DNA from: Alligator mississippiensis
Lineage: Eukaryota > Chordata > Crocodylia > Alligatoridae
DNA length: 64,000 bases
Reading direction: 5' to 3'
NCBI RefSeq assembly: GCF_030867095.1
Contig: NC_081824.1
Location: 396,924,329-396,988,328, forward strand
Each line of letters begins with the position of its first letter. Position 1 is the first letter of the stretch. The position numbers were made by a program, and so were the translations under genes. Under the pieces are notes generated by a model that was given only the letters and a program-made list of their open reading frames with translations, ran no database searches and was not told the origin of the DNA. This document shows positions 11,214 through 24,344 of this stretch, piece after piece.

Positions 11214-12167
11214 TGTGCAGGCCGCGCCCCGATCCCACCTTTGTCGCCATGTGCGGCGGCGATTCCGATCTCATTCCCATCGCCATATGCGAGCTGGGGG
11301 CGAGCTGGGCCCATCTTCATTGCACACGGGCTGTGGCCAGCAGCCCGGCCACACGGGGCTGGAGAGAACTGCGGGGCGGTTTAGCGCATGCGAGTTAGAA
11401 TTAGTTACGGAGGCGTAATGGTTGATTGATAGATTGTTTACTTACACCAAAAGATGGTCGCGGTGCAGGCAGAAAACTTGCTTGAGTTACAGTTGCGGAT
11501 AGAAAAGAAGAGAGACGGACTAGAGTTCCTCCCCGTGAACACTCTTCTAGCCCATCCGGTTGGAGGCTCTAAACCACGAGCCCGTCGGACCAACTGGAGA
11601 AAGTACATACGGTAAAGAGCTCTGAATACACTCACTCACATGAAGTTTGCTAGGCTCTGGGGATCCGGCTTTAGTATACAGGATGGGATACGTCTAGGAA
11701 TTTATCGGCGACGGGGAGAGGCTAGAGGCTGATCAGACCCCTGTTGCCTTCTTGAAATGCGTTGGGTCCGTGAGGATCCGCAGCGCTTAGAGATCTTCAC
11801 ACAGCGTGAAGTCTCCTCCTCCTGGTGTTCGTGGAGTCCTCCAACTTGGGCGGAAACCACACAAGCTTTTTATATGGCTAGCAAGCCAATCACTAGCCGC
11901 CACATGTGAATAATTTAGAAGTAGCCAATGGTGGGGCACAAATTTGAATACGAATGGCGGGAACTCCTTGCAACGTGCATCTCTGTGCTGCAACAAAGAA
12001 ATGCACCCTGCAAAGAAAGCTACAGAATGGCGGGAACTTCTTTTGCACCCGGGGTTCTCCTTTGCAGCGGAAAACTCCACCGTGCAAAGAAGCTGCAATT
12101 TGGCAGGAAATAATTCAGTGGTGCCAAAGCACACACAAAACAAAAATCACAACTTTGGGTTGTGGCA
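11214..12167 (-). mobile_element. Solo LTR (endogenous retrovirus or Gypsy type) inside CR1
   Basis: A 954-bp insertion starting TGTGCAGG and ending TTGTGGCA is flanked by perfect 5-bp repeats GTGAC at 11,209-11,213 and 12,168-12,172. Removing it and one repeat rejoins the CR1 frame across the linker (NSKCD then KQPAW), which fixes the ends. A TATA box on the minus strand (TATAAAAA, complement of 11,867-11,874) with CCAAT-type sequences nearby suggests the LTR points left, about 295 bp into it. No internal retroviral genes are present, as after LTR-LTR recombination. A 5-bp duplication fits several LTR groups, so the family is open. Confidence 0.85.
11950..12115. repeat. Repeated motif in the LTR, possible enhancer module
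   Basis: Within the probable U3 region, AATGGCGGGAACT occurs near 11,952 and 12,025, and a variant TTTGGCAGGAAAT near 12,100, each linked to TGCAAAGAA-type sequence. Repeated modules of this kind often serve as enhancers in LTRs; that role is inferred. Confidence 0.5.
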
Positions 12168-14005
12168 GTGACAAGCAACCAGCTTGGCTGAGCAGAGAAC
12201 TCTTCAGTGAGTTAAACACAAAAAGGAAGCTTATAAGAAGTAGAAGCTCGGACAAACAACTTGGGAGGAGTATAAGAATATTCCTCAAGCATACAGGGAT
12301 GGAGTCAGGAAGACCAAAGTGGAATTGGAGTTGCAGCTAGCAAGGAACATGAAGAGTATCAAGAAAGGTTTTTACAAGTATGCTAGCAACAAGAGGAATG
12401 TCAGAGAAAGTGTGGGCCCCTTACTGAATGGGGGAGGTAACCTAGTGACAGATGATCCATGGAACTGAACAAATGGAACACAAATCCATGGGACTGGATG
12501 CAATGCACCCAAGAGTGCTGAGGGAGTTGGCTGATGTGATTGCAGAGCCACTGACCATAATCTTTGAAAACTCATTATGGTTGGGGGAGGTTCTGGACAA
12601 TTAGAAAAAGGCAAATATACTGCTCATCTTCATGAAAGAGAAGGAGAAGGATTTAGGGAACTACAGACCAGTCAGCCTTACCTCAGTCCTCAGAAAAATC
12701 ATGGATCAGGTCCTCAAAGAATCCAGTTCTAAGCACTTGGAGGAAAAGAAGGTGATTAGGAACAATCAGCATGCATTCACCAAGGGCAAGTTATGTCTGA
12801 CCAACCCAATTACCTTCTATGATAAGATTACTGGCTCTGTGAATGTGAGGAAAGCAGTGGACATTATATACCTTGACTTTAGCAGGCTTTTGATACCTTC
12901 TCCAACAGCATTCTTGTAAGCAATCTGAGGAAGTATGGGTTGGATGAATGGAATGTAATATGTAGAGAAAGGTGGCTGGATTGTTGGGCTCAATGGGTAT
13001 TAATCAATGGCTCAATGTCTAGCTGGCAACTGATAGCAAGTGGAGTGCCCCAGGGGTTGGTCCTAGGACCAGTTTTGTTCAATATCTTCTTTAAAGATCT
13101 GTAAGATGGGATGGATTGCACCTTCATTGAATTCACATATGGCACCAAACTGAGGGATTTAGTAGATACACTGGATGGTAGGGCTAAGGGTCAGAGTGAC
13201 CTAGTCAGATTGGAGGATTGGGCCAAAAAAATCTCAGGAGGTTGAGCAAGAACAATTGCAAAGTCCTACACTTAGCACAGAAGAATCCTACAGCCTGGGC
13301 ACTGCCTACTAAGCAGCAGGTCTTCAGAAAAGGACCTGGAGGTTACAGTGGACAGTAACCTGGATATGAATCAGCAGTGTGCCCTTGTTACCAAGAAGGA
13401 TAACAGCACACTAGGATGCATTAGTAAAAGCATTGCCAGCAGATATAGGGAAGCAATTATACTGCTCTATTCTTCACTGGTGAGCCACATCTGGAGTACC
13501 CTGTTCAGTTTTTGCCCCCCCCCCCCTATAGAAAGGATGTGGACAAGTTGGAGAGAGCAACAAAAATGGTGAGGGGGCTGAAGCCCATGACTTATGAGGA
13601 AAAGCTGAGTGAACCAGGTTTATTTGGTTTGGAGAAGAGAAAAGTGAGAGGGGATTTGATAGCAGCCTTTAAATACCTCAAGAGTGATTGCAAAGAGGAT
13701 GGCTGTTTCAGTGGTGGAAGATGGCAGAACAAGGAGCAATCATCTCAAGTTGCAGCAAGGGAGGTTTAAGTTGGATATAGGAAAAACTTTCTCATTGGGA
13801 GGGTGGTAAAGCACTGGAACAGGTTACCTAGACAGGTGGTGGAATCTCCATCCTTGGAGGTTTTTAAGGCTCAGCTTGACAAAGCCCTGGCTGGAATGAT
13901 CTGGTTGGGGATGGTCCTACTTTGAGCAGGAGGTTGGACTAGATGACTTCCTGAGGTCCCTTCCAACCCTAATTTACTATTATTATATGTTTCTATGATT
14001 CTACT

Positions 14006-14395
14006 CTATTCTCTAGTTCAGTAGTGCTCAGCCTGTAGCCCACAGGTCAGATTTGACCCACAGAAACATGTCAACTGGCTTGTCAGGTTCCCACAGGTCC
14101 ATAAATGTGGCCATGGGAGAGTGGTAGCAGTGTTAACTATTCTCTGAGCTGAAGCAGTTAATACTGCCACCAATCCCCTGCTGCCAAATGTCTGCCAGAT
14201 GCTATGTCCCCGTAACAACAAGTTACAGAGACTTAGCTTGTCGCTATGGTGACATAGCATCAGCAGGCATGAACTGTGACACCGATGCTACTGCACTGGA
14301 GCTCATTGCTGCACCGTAGGGTCAGAAATGACCCAGGAGCCTCCAGGACTGTGCAGTAACAACTGCTTAGTCAGGTGCACGTGTAGATGTCCCCA
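14006..14395. mobile_element. DNA-transposon fragments, hAT-like then Harbinger-like
   Basis: The start (AGTAGTGCTCAGCCTGTAGC) resembles a hAT end. The finish (GCACGTGTAGATGTCCCC at about 14,377-14,394, then AGT) matches the Harbinger-like terminal sequence in this window. No complementary left terminus was found, so this is probably two truncated pieces side by side. Confidence 0.4.
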
Positions 14396-17300
14396 GTGAT
14401 CTCGTCCTCATCTATCTATGGTGTTTAACACTTACTTATAATTTATTACTGGAGATATTGATGAATTATTTTCTATGTGTACAATTGGCATTTGCTTGCT
14501 TTTTTTGTCAAAGCAATTGCATTTATGGTTAAAACTTTACATTTATCTAAATGTAAGACACTGTCTATATATAGACTCACTTCCATACTATCTGAGCTCT
14601 TTGTCTCTTGTAAGGTTTCCATAGGCTTTCTTTCTCTTCTTGTTTTTTCTCAAACAACTTTCCTCTCAGACCCATCTTACTTATGCCTGTGTGGGACAGT
14701 CTCATGGTTCTTGAAGCTTCTTCAAATGTACAGCCTTCCCTTAACTAATGCGTCACTTTGTTGATTTGTGTGACTTTTTTGTAGAATCACTTACAATCTC
14801 TGTATAACCCCTCTTGTCCTTTTTCATTGCTGTAGTCCACTGTCAGTAATTTTCTAACGATGGAAATTCTAAAATACTAAAAATTTGGGATAGCAACATG
14901 ATCTTCAAAACCTCTTTATAGTTTTTATTTTTGTGTAGAAGAGGCATCTTTTGTAGTTTTCTTCTCCCCCACTTTTTTCTGGGTACAATAAGGCTTGAAC
15001 TGTGCTAGGTTTCTCTAAAAAGTCAGCAAGGTTGCCATGTGGAAAGCTAGAAGCTATTATGGGCCTCTTTACCAGCTACAGTTAATAATGAGGCCACTTT
15101 CCTAACACCATTTACTGTGTCTGCATCCCTTTAGTCATATACAAGAATCTTGTATAAAATGACTCCACAATGTCTTTAAACTATAATTCTCCTGGTGCTT
15201 TTCTATTGTCAGTCCTTATTGGATATGTATGTGTAGGTCATATGTTCCCATAGAACTGTGAATGTTACTCTTGGGTCCTCTCAAATCTATCCACTCCTGG
15301 TCCCATGTGGAGTGGTTGTATCCAAACATTAAAATATATTTTTTAGTCATTACAGTACAATAAGAGTATGCTGTAAGCTGTAGTGTATTACATTCTTTTC
15401 AGCTCCTGGAGACCTCACCCTATGCTCCAAAATGGAGGATGACATTTAGCCACATACTATCTGCTTATGTAAGGGTACCTACAGCCTACACAAATTATGC
15501 CTTCAGTGACACTCCTGAAACCCTCCTCATGTATAGGCTCATACAAGTTTAAGCCACATGACATACGTCAGGGCTACAAACACACACACACAAAAGAATG
15601 TAATGCAGTTTCTTATCTTAAGGTGTGTTGGTTTTTCACTTGTAGATGGGAGGGAAAGCAGTAGAACTTTATTTGGTAATAGAAGAAAGTAACTACATAA
15701 AACACTATGGGCAGCACTATGAGCATGTCTACATGAACAGAACAAACCTACTGTGTAAGATGATGACAGAATTGATATTCTCTTGGAAATCCTGACATTT
15801 TGAAATTTGTTTCCAAAACATGTAAGAAGAGAATGGAAATTCTGAAAGAAGAATCTCATTAAAACATCAACTTGTTTTCCTTAAATAATAATGAAACTAA
15901 TATGCAATATACTATTTTGACCATATTAACATAGTAAAATAATATGTTATCATTAGATAAATTGTATTGCTGTTATCAAAATAAAATGAGACAATCAAAG
16001 CAAAATATTTTAATTTTCTCTTGTCAAAAATGTTAGTGAACTGAATATGTTCCTGCAAACATTTCAACTTCATGTAAACTGCATTTTCCAAGACAAAAGT
16101 GCTCTGTCAATTTTTTGGTCAGTTATGGTCATTTTCTCAAGTTCAAATGCAGATTACACTTTAACAGTCTCGTGTATCCTAAGACTGTCAGATCAACAAG
16201 AGGATATAGTCCAAACAGTCCAGAAACAGTAAGTTTATAGCAAGATATTAATATGCTCTAGCACCATCTAGCTTATTTTCAACATAAATCATATTTGGGT
16301 AAATATATGCTATTCTCTGCAACTTCAAAAGGTTGCTTTTTCTGGTGTTAAATGACACAAGCGTCATAATATTTAATGCCTCTATTAATAATATTTTTAT
16401 TGACTTGAAATCTTGGTGCCAAACTGAACCTTTGTGGATTGAGAGTGTGACTCCTGTGAGGTCAAATGGCTTATAAAAGGTGGAAATTGGATCAGTTTGT
16501 CAAAATTGTGGTTTACTAAAAGAATAAATATAAAGGATGCTTATTTTATACTCTTTCTATACTTAATTTGCAATATTTTGTATTGTGTATTATATTGTGC
16601 ATAGAGTATCTATTATGCTGTATAAAAATAAAACAAAAAGATTAGAACATATAGCTGCCTATATAAGACTGTAATCCTGAAAATATTCTCTTTAATGCTT
16701 ATCTTTGTTTCTTCAGTAAAACCCTTTGACTTGAATGAGACTAGTCACAACAGTAAAATTAAACATGCAAATAAACATAGGATCAGGGCCTAAATCTGTT
16801 CACTTAGGTCAGGTACAGACATTACACTTTTACTGGTAAGAGTGATTGGAAACCAGTCTATATCTGTAACAGAAGTTAGGCACATGTAGACTGGTTCAGA
16901 AATGGTGGAAGGCAGTCTAAGATAGGCAGCCTGCATGCCTCCGCCTCCACACCAAGGTGCGTTCTGTTTGCTACCGATCTAAACTCCGTTCTTTACAGAA
17001 AACTGCATAACTTAATTCAATTCCACTTCAGCCTTTTTTAATTACTGTTCTGAGCCTTGACAATTTAAGGATAAAAAAGTTTTTTGTAGACCATGATATA
17101 TCTATATTCGTGTTTCTGGCCACAGATATGAGAATAGATGTTTGTCAGAAAACTTCTTTCTGTCCAGCAACCTAAAGAAACAAAGCAACAGAAGTAGCAA
17201 CAGGATCCATAACTGTGCTTCACCCAATGCAAGGAAACCTGCATTTCCTGTGGTAATAGGAATCCAAGTTATTGTGGTCGTTTTTTTTTCTCTTTTGTGA

Positions 17301-17936
17301 CTTGATTTTCAGTATATTTTGAGATTCCTGTTGACATTTTGCTTTTGTTTGAGTTTAATTCCAACTGATTGTGAGACTTCAGTGGGATTCAGAACAGAAG
17401 CAAACATTTTTTGTGAAGTAAGCTAATACAGGTATATTTTTTTACTTCCAAAAAATGGTGCTCCAAAAAGTCAATGAACATATAAAACAATGAAAATACG
17501 CTCTGGATTCTTCCCCTAAGTTGACTGTGGTAGCATTCAGCACATTAGATCAACTATAGCACATTATATTTCAAAACTTCTTAATATATTCCACAGCTCC
17601 CCTAGATATTGCATTGCATAGGTATCCATCATTCTTCTGAAACTTCAGAAACCAAAAAAGTCTATGCTAGAATTAACCAGGTTCAGAGGAGAATTAGGCA
17701 AATCCTGGCAGAACATGTCCATCAGTGGATATTGAACATGATAGCTATGTCTCTGACCTCCAAATTAAAACTTCCTGGGCCTCTAAATGTTCCCAGCTAT
17801 AAGGGAAAGGGGGAATGGGACATGTCAGTCTGGCTAGCCCCTGCATAAACTCTCCTGCTGAGCATCCACTTTGTGCCACTGTGAAATACAGAATATTGGG
17901 GTATGTAGACCTGTGGTATAACTTAGTATAACCTAT
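14396..17936. other. Unique AT-rich DNA
   Basis: No gene is seen. The only repeat-like items are a short CA run at about 15,581, a GCATGTCTACATGA fragment at about 15,733 that looks like a Harbinger-like end, and CAGGTACAGACATTACACTT near 16,809, similar to 4090. The rest appears single copy. Confidence 0.4.
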
Positions 17937-18338
17937 GGGCGTGTCTACATGAGATGCTTTAATGCACATGAGCCTAAGTGAATTAAAGGCATGGGTCTAC
18001 ATGTGCACACCCTTTACGTGAATTAATTTAGGCATGATTAGTTAAAGCGCATTGACGCACATGTAGACATGACCCAGCAGTAACTTTTGTGCTAGGTCTG
18101 CCCAGCAGTAGGGCTCCTGGCTGGCCTCCTCTTCTGGCTTCAATTTGGGATTAAAGTTACTCCCAAGTGCTGGCAGCTATGTGGTCAGAGGCCAGAGCTC
18201 CCCCCAGTAGCCACAGGGACTGGAGAGACTTGGGACTAACTTTAGTGCGAAGTCCCTGAGGGTGTAGACCCTTGCAAAAAATCACTGCTCAATACACATT
18301 AAATTTTGTCATGCTTATTTGCATTTGTAGATGTGCCC
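17937..18338. mobile_element. Harbinger-like MITE with TAT duplication
   Basis: A 402-bp element begins GGGCGTGTCTACATGAG and ends TTGTAGATGTGCCC, flanked by TAT on both sides (17,934-17,936 and 18,339-18,341). The interior contains repeats of TTAATGCACAT-type sequence, also seen at the start of the 33,785 element, so it is likely an internal-deletion derivative of that element. Confidence 0.7.
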
Positions 18339-18341
18339 TAT

Positions 18342-19076
18342 CAGGACCTGGTCAGTAATGTTTCTTCATTTGTTATCTACTGTTCAAAGTAATTGTAGTT
18401 TTATATATAGATACCACACTCAGAAACACCCTGAAAACTACAATAATATATTTTCTTCTTTACTCTACCTCCATATATGGCCGGTGTTATACATTATTAT
18501 GGTTAAATCATGTGTCTTAGAATATTTTTTCTCTTTAAATCTTCCAGAATAATATTATTACATGAGATCTCTGCTGCTTTATATATTTTACCAAAGAATG
18601 TTTGAAAATGTGATGCTTTACAGTCAACACAAACAGGGTAAGCAAAAAGACCGAAATTCTACTATTTTAAAAATTCCATGATTTTTGAACGCGTGATTTT
18701 GTAAACCTTATTTGACTTTTCTTTTAAGCATTTAGGGTGGGTAGTACAGTAACTCATGTTGTCTGCATCCTCATATGCAGAATCATATAAGGTATCTGAT
18801 AAAGATGTGTGAATGAAATTGTTGTGGAAACACTCCATTAAATGAAAGATTCTTGCCTATATAACATAGTAAACAAAATGTTCAAAATACTGGTACATAT
18901 TTTTGAGGGTTTCTCTTATTTATTTATTTTTTATTTTGTTTTAATTAAAAATATTTTTAAAATCCAGTTTTACAACTGCTTAAACCACAAAATATAAACA
19001 ATATTTGAACCATATAAAATTATTTTTTCAATTAAAAATATCATCATACTTAATTATCTGAGAACTTTAGCCCAGT
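18342..19076. other. Unique AT-rich DNA, no feature seen
   Basis: Very AT-rich around 18,900-19,050. No supported feature. Confidence 0.4.
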
Positions 19077-19330
19077 TCTAATAATGATGGGTGTCTCGAA
19101 ATCCTTTCAGGGGTGCCATGGGGTACCATACAGAGTTAGCACAATTAGGTGTGATAAACACTGAGATTTCAAATAGGAATTCATAGCATTATAAACATTC
19201 TGTCCTGTTGCAGTCCTTATGAGTTCTTTGCAACAGAAGAATTGCTCTATTATTTTCCTGCAGTCAAAAAATGAGTGAAAACTAAGAGCTGGCATTTTCC
19301 AAGAGCTGGTGCCTTGAGTCTAAAAAGACT
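19077..19330 (-). mobile_element. hAT-like relic, copy related to 37,475-37,769
   Basis: Its reverse complement aligns along its whole length with 37,475-37,769, including GAATGTTTATAA and TCCTATTTGAAAT. It contains GGGGTGCCATGGGGTACC, like hAT repeats that end in a TTGAGAATCACTG-type terminus. Its terminal sequences are degraded. Both copies contain an ATG-started frame, but replacement changes are as common as silent ones, so it is not under coding constraint. Confidence 0.6.
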
Positions 19331-21283
19331 GAGATATATATCTGAATAACTCAGATCTGAATCTGGCCCACAAATGTTATGCTGTGCTATTGTCCTTAAA
19401 AAAACAAAACCAACATTTAAGCCAACTCCAGTTACCTCTGGAAAGTTAAATGTAAATTATTTAACATGTGCAATGCATGCATTCATAGGACTCTTTTCTT
19501 TCGCTCTCTTCTTATCCTAAGCAGATAAATAGCTGCAGTCTAAAAAGAGAGAGAAAAAGAGAATCTTATTACTGCCAGTGTATAAACCCTCCCCATTTGT
19601 AACACTGTCTTTGCCTTTATAGTTTATTTTTACATTCCCAATTTTCCTGAATACTATATCTTCTTTCTATAGATTCCCCCATGCATCCACTTCTCTTAGG
19701 TAAGTTGACTACTACACTTCTGCTTCTGACCACCAGTTGTGCTTCATTGATAGGTATTGTAGGAAGTCTAAAGCTGAAAAAACTCAAAAATGTTCAGCTG
19801 ACAGTACTCTACTACACTGCAGCAATAAGGTACCTTCTAGTTTTCTCCATTTAATTCATTTTTAACTAATATATTGTGTAACAGAACAATTCTATCTTAT
19901 TCTCTGGGAGCTCATTCTCTTTCCCTTCATCGTTTCCTAACTGCTCTTTTTCCCTGCTATTATCTCCACAAGACTGAAAATTTTACAGAGCTGCAGGTGA
20001 TTTTTAACAGAAGTGAGAAATGGATACAATGGATAATTTTAACCAAGAGAGTCCTCAGCATAAAGGAAAAGTCACCTGCAGAGTGAATGTATCCACATTC
20101 TAATGATGCTTTCTCTATTTGAGTGCTCTGTCCTGTTCTGTTTTGAAGGATGTCGTTATTGTCCTGTACTTAATTTAATTTACCATTTCTGAACTAGCTG
20201 CCAGATTTCCAGATCCCCCAAATTATCCTCTTAACATCTGCCTTTTTCTTCCTTTATATCAGTGCAGATAAGATTAACATCTTTCTCTGGTGAAGATCCT
20301 TGTTTTCCCCCTGTTTCTAACAGCTTGGTAAGCAGCTTTGCACCATCCTGTTTCACATTTGCATTGGATGCCAAGTCCCTTTCTCCTGATTATCTCAGCT
20401 GGAATGCCAGAGGGTTGGGGGGAAGGGAAGGGCTTAGCATTTATATCCTGCAATGGAAATAATCTGTTATTCAGAATTATAAAGTGGTGTTCTGTAGTCA
20501 AAAGTGTATGCAGAGCTGTATTTTATTGTCTTACCCTCTGACCTTGGAAATACCACTGGGGTGGGGAGGCTGAGAAGATAGTTAGTACCAAAGGGTTCTG
20601 TGTGGGTGTTTAATATTCGTATTTGTGTCTGATTTGATCCAAATTGGTTTGGATAAGAACCGATTTTAACAAGATGCCCACCTCCAAATCTTTCTTTCCC
20701 CTCAGTCTCAAACTAAATACGGCCAAAAATCTGTAGGTCTAGTTCCCACAAAGCTAAAAATGCTAAAATCTCTTATGTGGGTGAATTACACTACCATGAA
20801 ATTTTACGTATGTTTAAGAAATTCACCCAAATGTCCAAGGGTCAAGAAGTATCTTGGACATCATTGAAAACAAATATGTAATGTAATTTGGAAAAGAGAC
20901 ATTCCATCTTATGCCAGTAATTAGACATATATAGTTCCTATAAACATCTAGCCTATTAGTTCCCAGGGTGAGAATGAATGGATTTCCAAGCCTTCATAGA
21001 TTTCAGCACTCAAATCTAGTTGTAGGTAGTGGTGATTCTAATGGTCCTAGATCATGACACTTATCTTCACAAGCATTAAGTTTGCTTTCTCTTGTTCCAG
21101 AAATACAAAACTGGTATAACCTATCACAAGAAGATCATACATTCCACTCCAAATCAAGATAACCATTTCAATCATGCTCCCAATACACAACAGAATGGTA
21201 AGGAGTGTAATAGGCAGCATGTTGTTGTGTGTTATCTTTGCAGCTTAATGGGCTAGAGCTAGTGATATTATTTGTGTTATAGT
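19331..21283. other. Unique AT-rich DNA, no feature seen
   Basis: No exon, RNA gene or repeat that I can support was found. Confidence 0.4.
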
Positions 21284-21532
21284 GGGCACATTGACACATT
21301 CATTAATATGCAGTAGTTGCTGCACATTTAGTTTAGTACTTACTAAAGTACTAACTAAATGCATAGTAACTACAATTACTGCACAGTAGTACTAGTGAAT
21401 GTTGGTTTTTTTGTGATGCTTACTGTGCAGTAGCCTAATAACACTGCACAGTAGAGTATTAGCACAGTTTTTGTCTGGTATGTTACTGCACAGTGTTATT
21501 AGGCGTAGTAAGTGTATCATGTACACACACCC
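21284..21532. mobile_element. Harbinger-like MITE with AGT duplication
   Basis: A 249-bp element with ends GGGCACATTGACACATT and, inverted, GGGTGTGTGTACATGA, flanked by AGT at 21,281-21,283 and 21,533-21,535. The interior is built of inverted repeats of TTACTGCACAGT and its complement, giving a strong stem. Confidence 0.7.
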
Positions 21533-21535
21533 AGT

Positions 21536-22476
21536 TTGTACTTAGGCTTACTGAATAAGATGCCTAAAGCTATTATTTTATCTTTTGATCTTCAGTAAAA
21601 ATTAAAAAGATGTTTCAGAGTTTTCACTTTTAGCTAGCTCAGAATGCCATTTGTTGCGCGAGTCCAAATAGCTCAATTTTTCTTGTACTTGTGACACCAA
21701 ATTTGGGAAACACAGATCTAGAGAATACTCATTTCCCTCTATGGAACAATGATGCTAGTTTTGGGACTTACTGCTAAAAAAGGAAAACAAAGTAGAAGAG
21801 TTGTGCTAGCATTTTAAGTGAGTTTCAGAATTATGCTCTAGAGGACATGAATGGCTGGAATTAATATCTCTTTAAATATTTAAAAGTTTAGAGGCAAGAT
21901 AACCACAGTGAGCTAAGAAACACATTCCATCAGTGACTCTGTGGAATTGTTCAGGAATCCATTCTTGCAGATATTGAACAACTTGTTCTACATGGAACTA
22001 ACAAGGCTAAAATAAAGTGTGGATAATCAACCAGTTATGTAAGTTGAAAAAATGAAGTATCATCTTTAAACTGTAATTCACATCATCGCAGTTTCCACTT
22101 ACTTTTTCAGCAAGTACATTCCATATGTACTAAGAAGTCATATTGTTATAAATTGTCTTCAAGATATGAAAGTATTTCCTACCAAAAGTAACAACTGATA
22201 TTTTCTTAAAGGTGGAAAGAATTAGATATCCAGTTCCCAATGAAAATCAAGGGAATGCCCCCCCCCCCCTTCCTTTGGCCCTAAAAGTGTGGTGAATAAC
22301 CCCATATGGTTAACAAATTGTTTAAGAAATATTCAAACAACACATTTTTAGTAGGCCATGGTTTATGATAGCCATGTCCTCTGCAATAGAATAAATTTTG
22401 GACTTGATTATCCTAAGAGTTACATGAATGCATTTCTCAGCAGCTTCAGCATCCAGTTGTTGGAATAATTATGTCT
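21536..22476. other. Unique AT-rich DNA, no feature seen
   Basis: Apart from a C-run near 22,259 nothing stands out. Confidence 0.4.
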
Positions 22477-23010
22477 GGGCATATCTACACATGCATTTGA
22501 TATGGGATCAGTGTACTCATGAGTAAACTACTCACAAGTAAATGCTGCCAGACAGGCATGTACACATGCAGGGAAGTGGGAGTAGATTTGCTGCGAGTGG
22601 CAAAAAACTTTTCCCACTTCCTGGGGCCCTGCAATAGACTCCTACTTCTACCAGGGGGAGCTCTAGGCAAACCCTGGATGTTAGTCCAGTGGCTGGCAGG
22701 GAGCAGTGGGCCAGGAGACAGTTATATCCTGGCCAGGGCTGGGACATTATACCCAGCTTAATTGAGCTCTTCAGAGCTCCTCAGCCAGTTGACCACTGGC
22801 TTGTCGCTATTGCAGCTGTCCCATCCTCTTTCTCAGGTCTTGGGACCCAGCAACTCCCTCTGCAGCTCCTTGCACTTCTGGGTTTCTGCTTTTCTTTTCT
22901 TTTTTCCAGGGCCACTCTAGCCTCAAGTAGCAGCTGCTCCAGAACTGTGGCTCCCAGGGAATTCTTCTCTCCTTCACCGGCTCCTGCTGGATCTTGGTAA
23001 GTTCTTCCCA
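22477..23010 (+). mobile_element. 5-prime part of a larger Harbinger-like element
   Basis: It starts with the family terminus GGGCATATCTACACATGCA. Further in, an exon-like segment lies between a pyrimidine-rich acceptor (TTTTTTCCAG at about 22,901) and a donor (TTGGTAAGTTC at about 22,995). The layout of terminus, promoter-like stretch and spliced leader matches the 24.3 and 33.8 kb elements. No right terminus was found, so the copy is truncated. No domain is recognisable in the exon. Confidence 0.45.
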
Positions 23011-24344
23011 TGTTTCTTCTTCTCCACACCTGTTTACGTATAAGAGTTTAACACCATCTGAGAAACATGGAGATGATAAAAGTTGGGTTTATCCTAATGA
23101 AACAAAAAGCCCTGGATTCAGAACAAAATTAATTTATACTTTTTGGGGAAAAATTAAACTAAAACCCATATGACATTTTCTACTGACCATGACTAGGATC
23201 TAAGGGGGATCCTCAATTTTTCTATTGTCATGATCAAAAGGTAAAGATTTAGAAAGTGTTGATCTCAAAGTAATGCCCTATTAATTTTATTAACCATATA
23301 TTTTATGTAAAAGGGACTTCATGGTAAGACCACTCAATGTCAGCAATAATAGAAATACTATAATATCATCTGATATTTATGAAGTTCATGTTTTCTACTT
23401 GTGTATAAATTACAGTAGGAGATGTTGTTAAAATTCAAATATAGCAAATAAGAATTCCCCAGTATTGTAATACACTTGAAATTTAAAAAAATAAAAGACT
23501 ATTTTTCTCTACCAGCAGTCTATGCCATTTTGTTTTGGTGCCTTACACTTTGTAGTTCAGTGTGACAGGTGAAAAAATAATGTTACTAAGACATTATGTA
23601 CTTCATTATGTGACATACAAAGGAGTCCAAATGTGTACTCATTAAAATTATCAGAAATAAGTACACTATTGCATAATACAAATGCAGAAAAACTGATTGA
23701 CTTTGGTGGAAAAATAGGAAGTACAGAAAAAAACTCACGAACCAGAATAGTTTCTCTTGTCAGCGCACCAAAATAGCTCCTCTATCATCCAGCCCATATT
23801 TGTCTCATTGAGCAATACTCATTCTAGCTTTCCATTTTCCTCTTGACTCCACATAGCTGGCTGTCCAGGAGACTAGCTTCAATACTGTATGAAACTCAAG
23901 TAATACCAAAACACTCTGTAGTAATTTTGACAGTATTTGAGCACCTTGTCATTCCAAGGCTATTATTGAAAATATTGGCATATGTAGCTGATTATAGGGC
24001 CAGATCAAGATTGGTTCCACAAACACATACATTTTAAAATCTGATCCAGATTGGCCCTGCTCCATCAGTCATAACCATGTTAAATACCAAAAAAATATTA
24101 CTGGTAATATCTTTTATAGGACCAGCTGCATGGCTCAATTGTTTACCATGTTTATTTTAGACATGGCAAAACATTCTAGGTGTCTTCACTCAGGCTCAGA
24201 AGTGATCACGGTTAGTGACAACCACCTAAGTTCTGTTGTGATCCAGACTGGTGCTGGAAAAATGCCCAAGTTCCTGGTAGAACACAGTCCACTAATCATG
24301 CTGTGACTCCTACTGATTGAATTCAGTTCAGCTCAAGACATGGT
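23011..24344. other. Unique AT-rich DNA, no feature seen
   Basis: No supported gene, RNA or repeat. Confidence 0.4.

Larger units (their letters stand above)
10765..14005 (+). mobile_element. Long decayed CR1 LINE split by a solo LTR
   Basis: The plus-strand remains run in order: endonuclease (RDFNYPDIYWEG at about 10,767), its C-terminal part (LFDLLFTNREELVGDVEV), a linker (QPAWLSRELFSELNTKRK at about 12,180), reverse transcriptase (LGNYRPVSLTSV at about 12,655; [16 protein letters not shown] at about 13,050), a C-terminal part ([20 protein letters not shown]) and the CR1 3-prime end (GAGGTCCCTTCCAACCCTAA at about 13,950) followed by a TATGATTCTA-type tail. ORF1 and the start of ORF2 are missing through 5-prime truncation. 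Stops and frameshifts are frequent, and the FADD box reads FTYG. Confidence 0.9.

Noticed and set aside
19107-19295. Similar short proteins from the repeats at 19.1 and 37.5 kb as a conserved gene
   Set aside because: The similarity follows from both being copies of one repeat; replacement differences are as frequent as silent ones.
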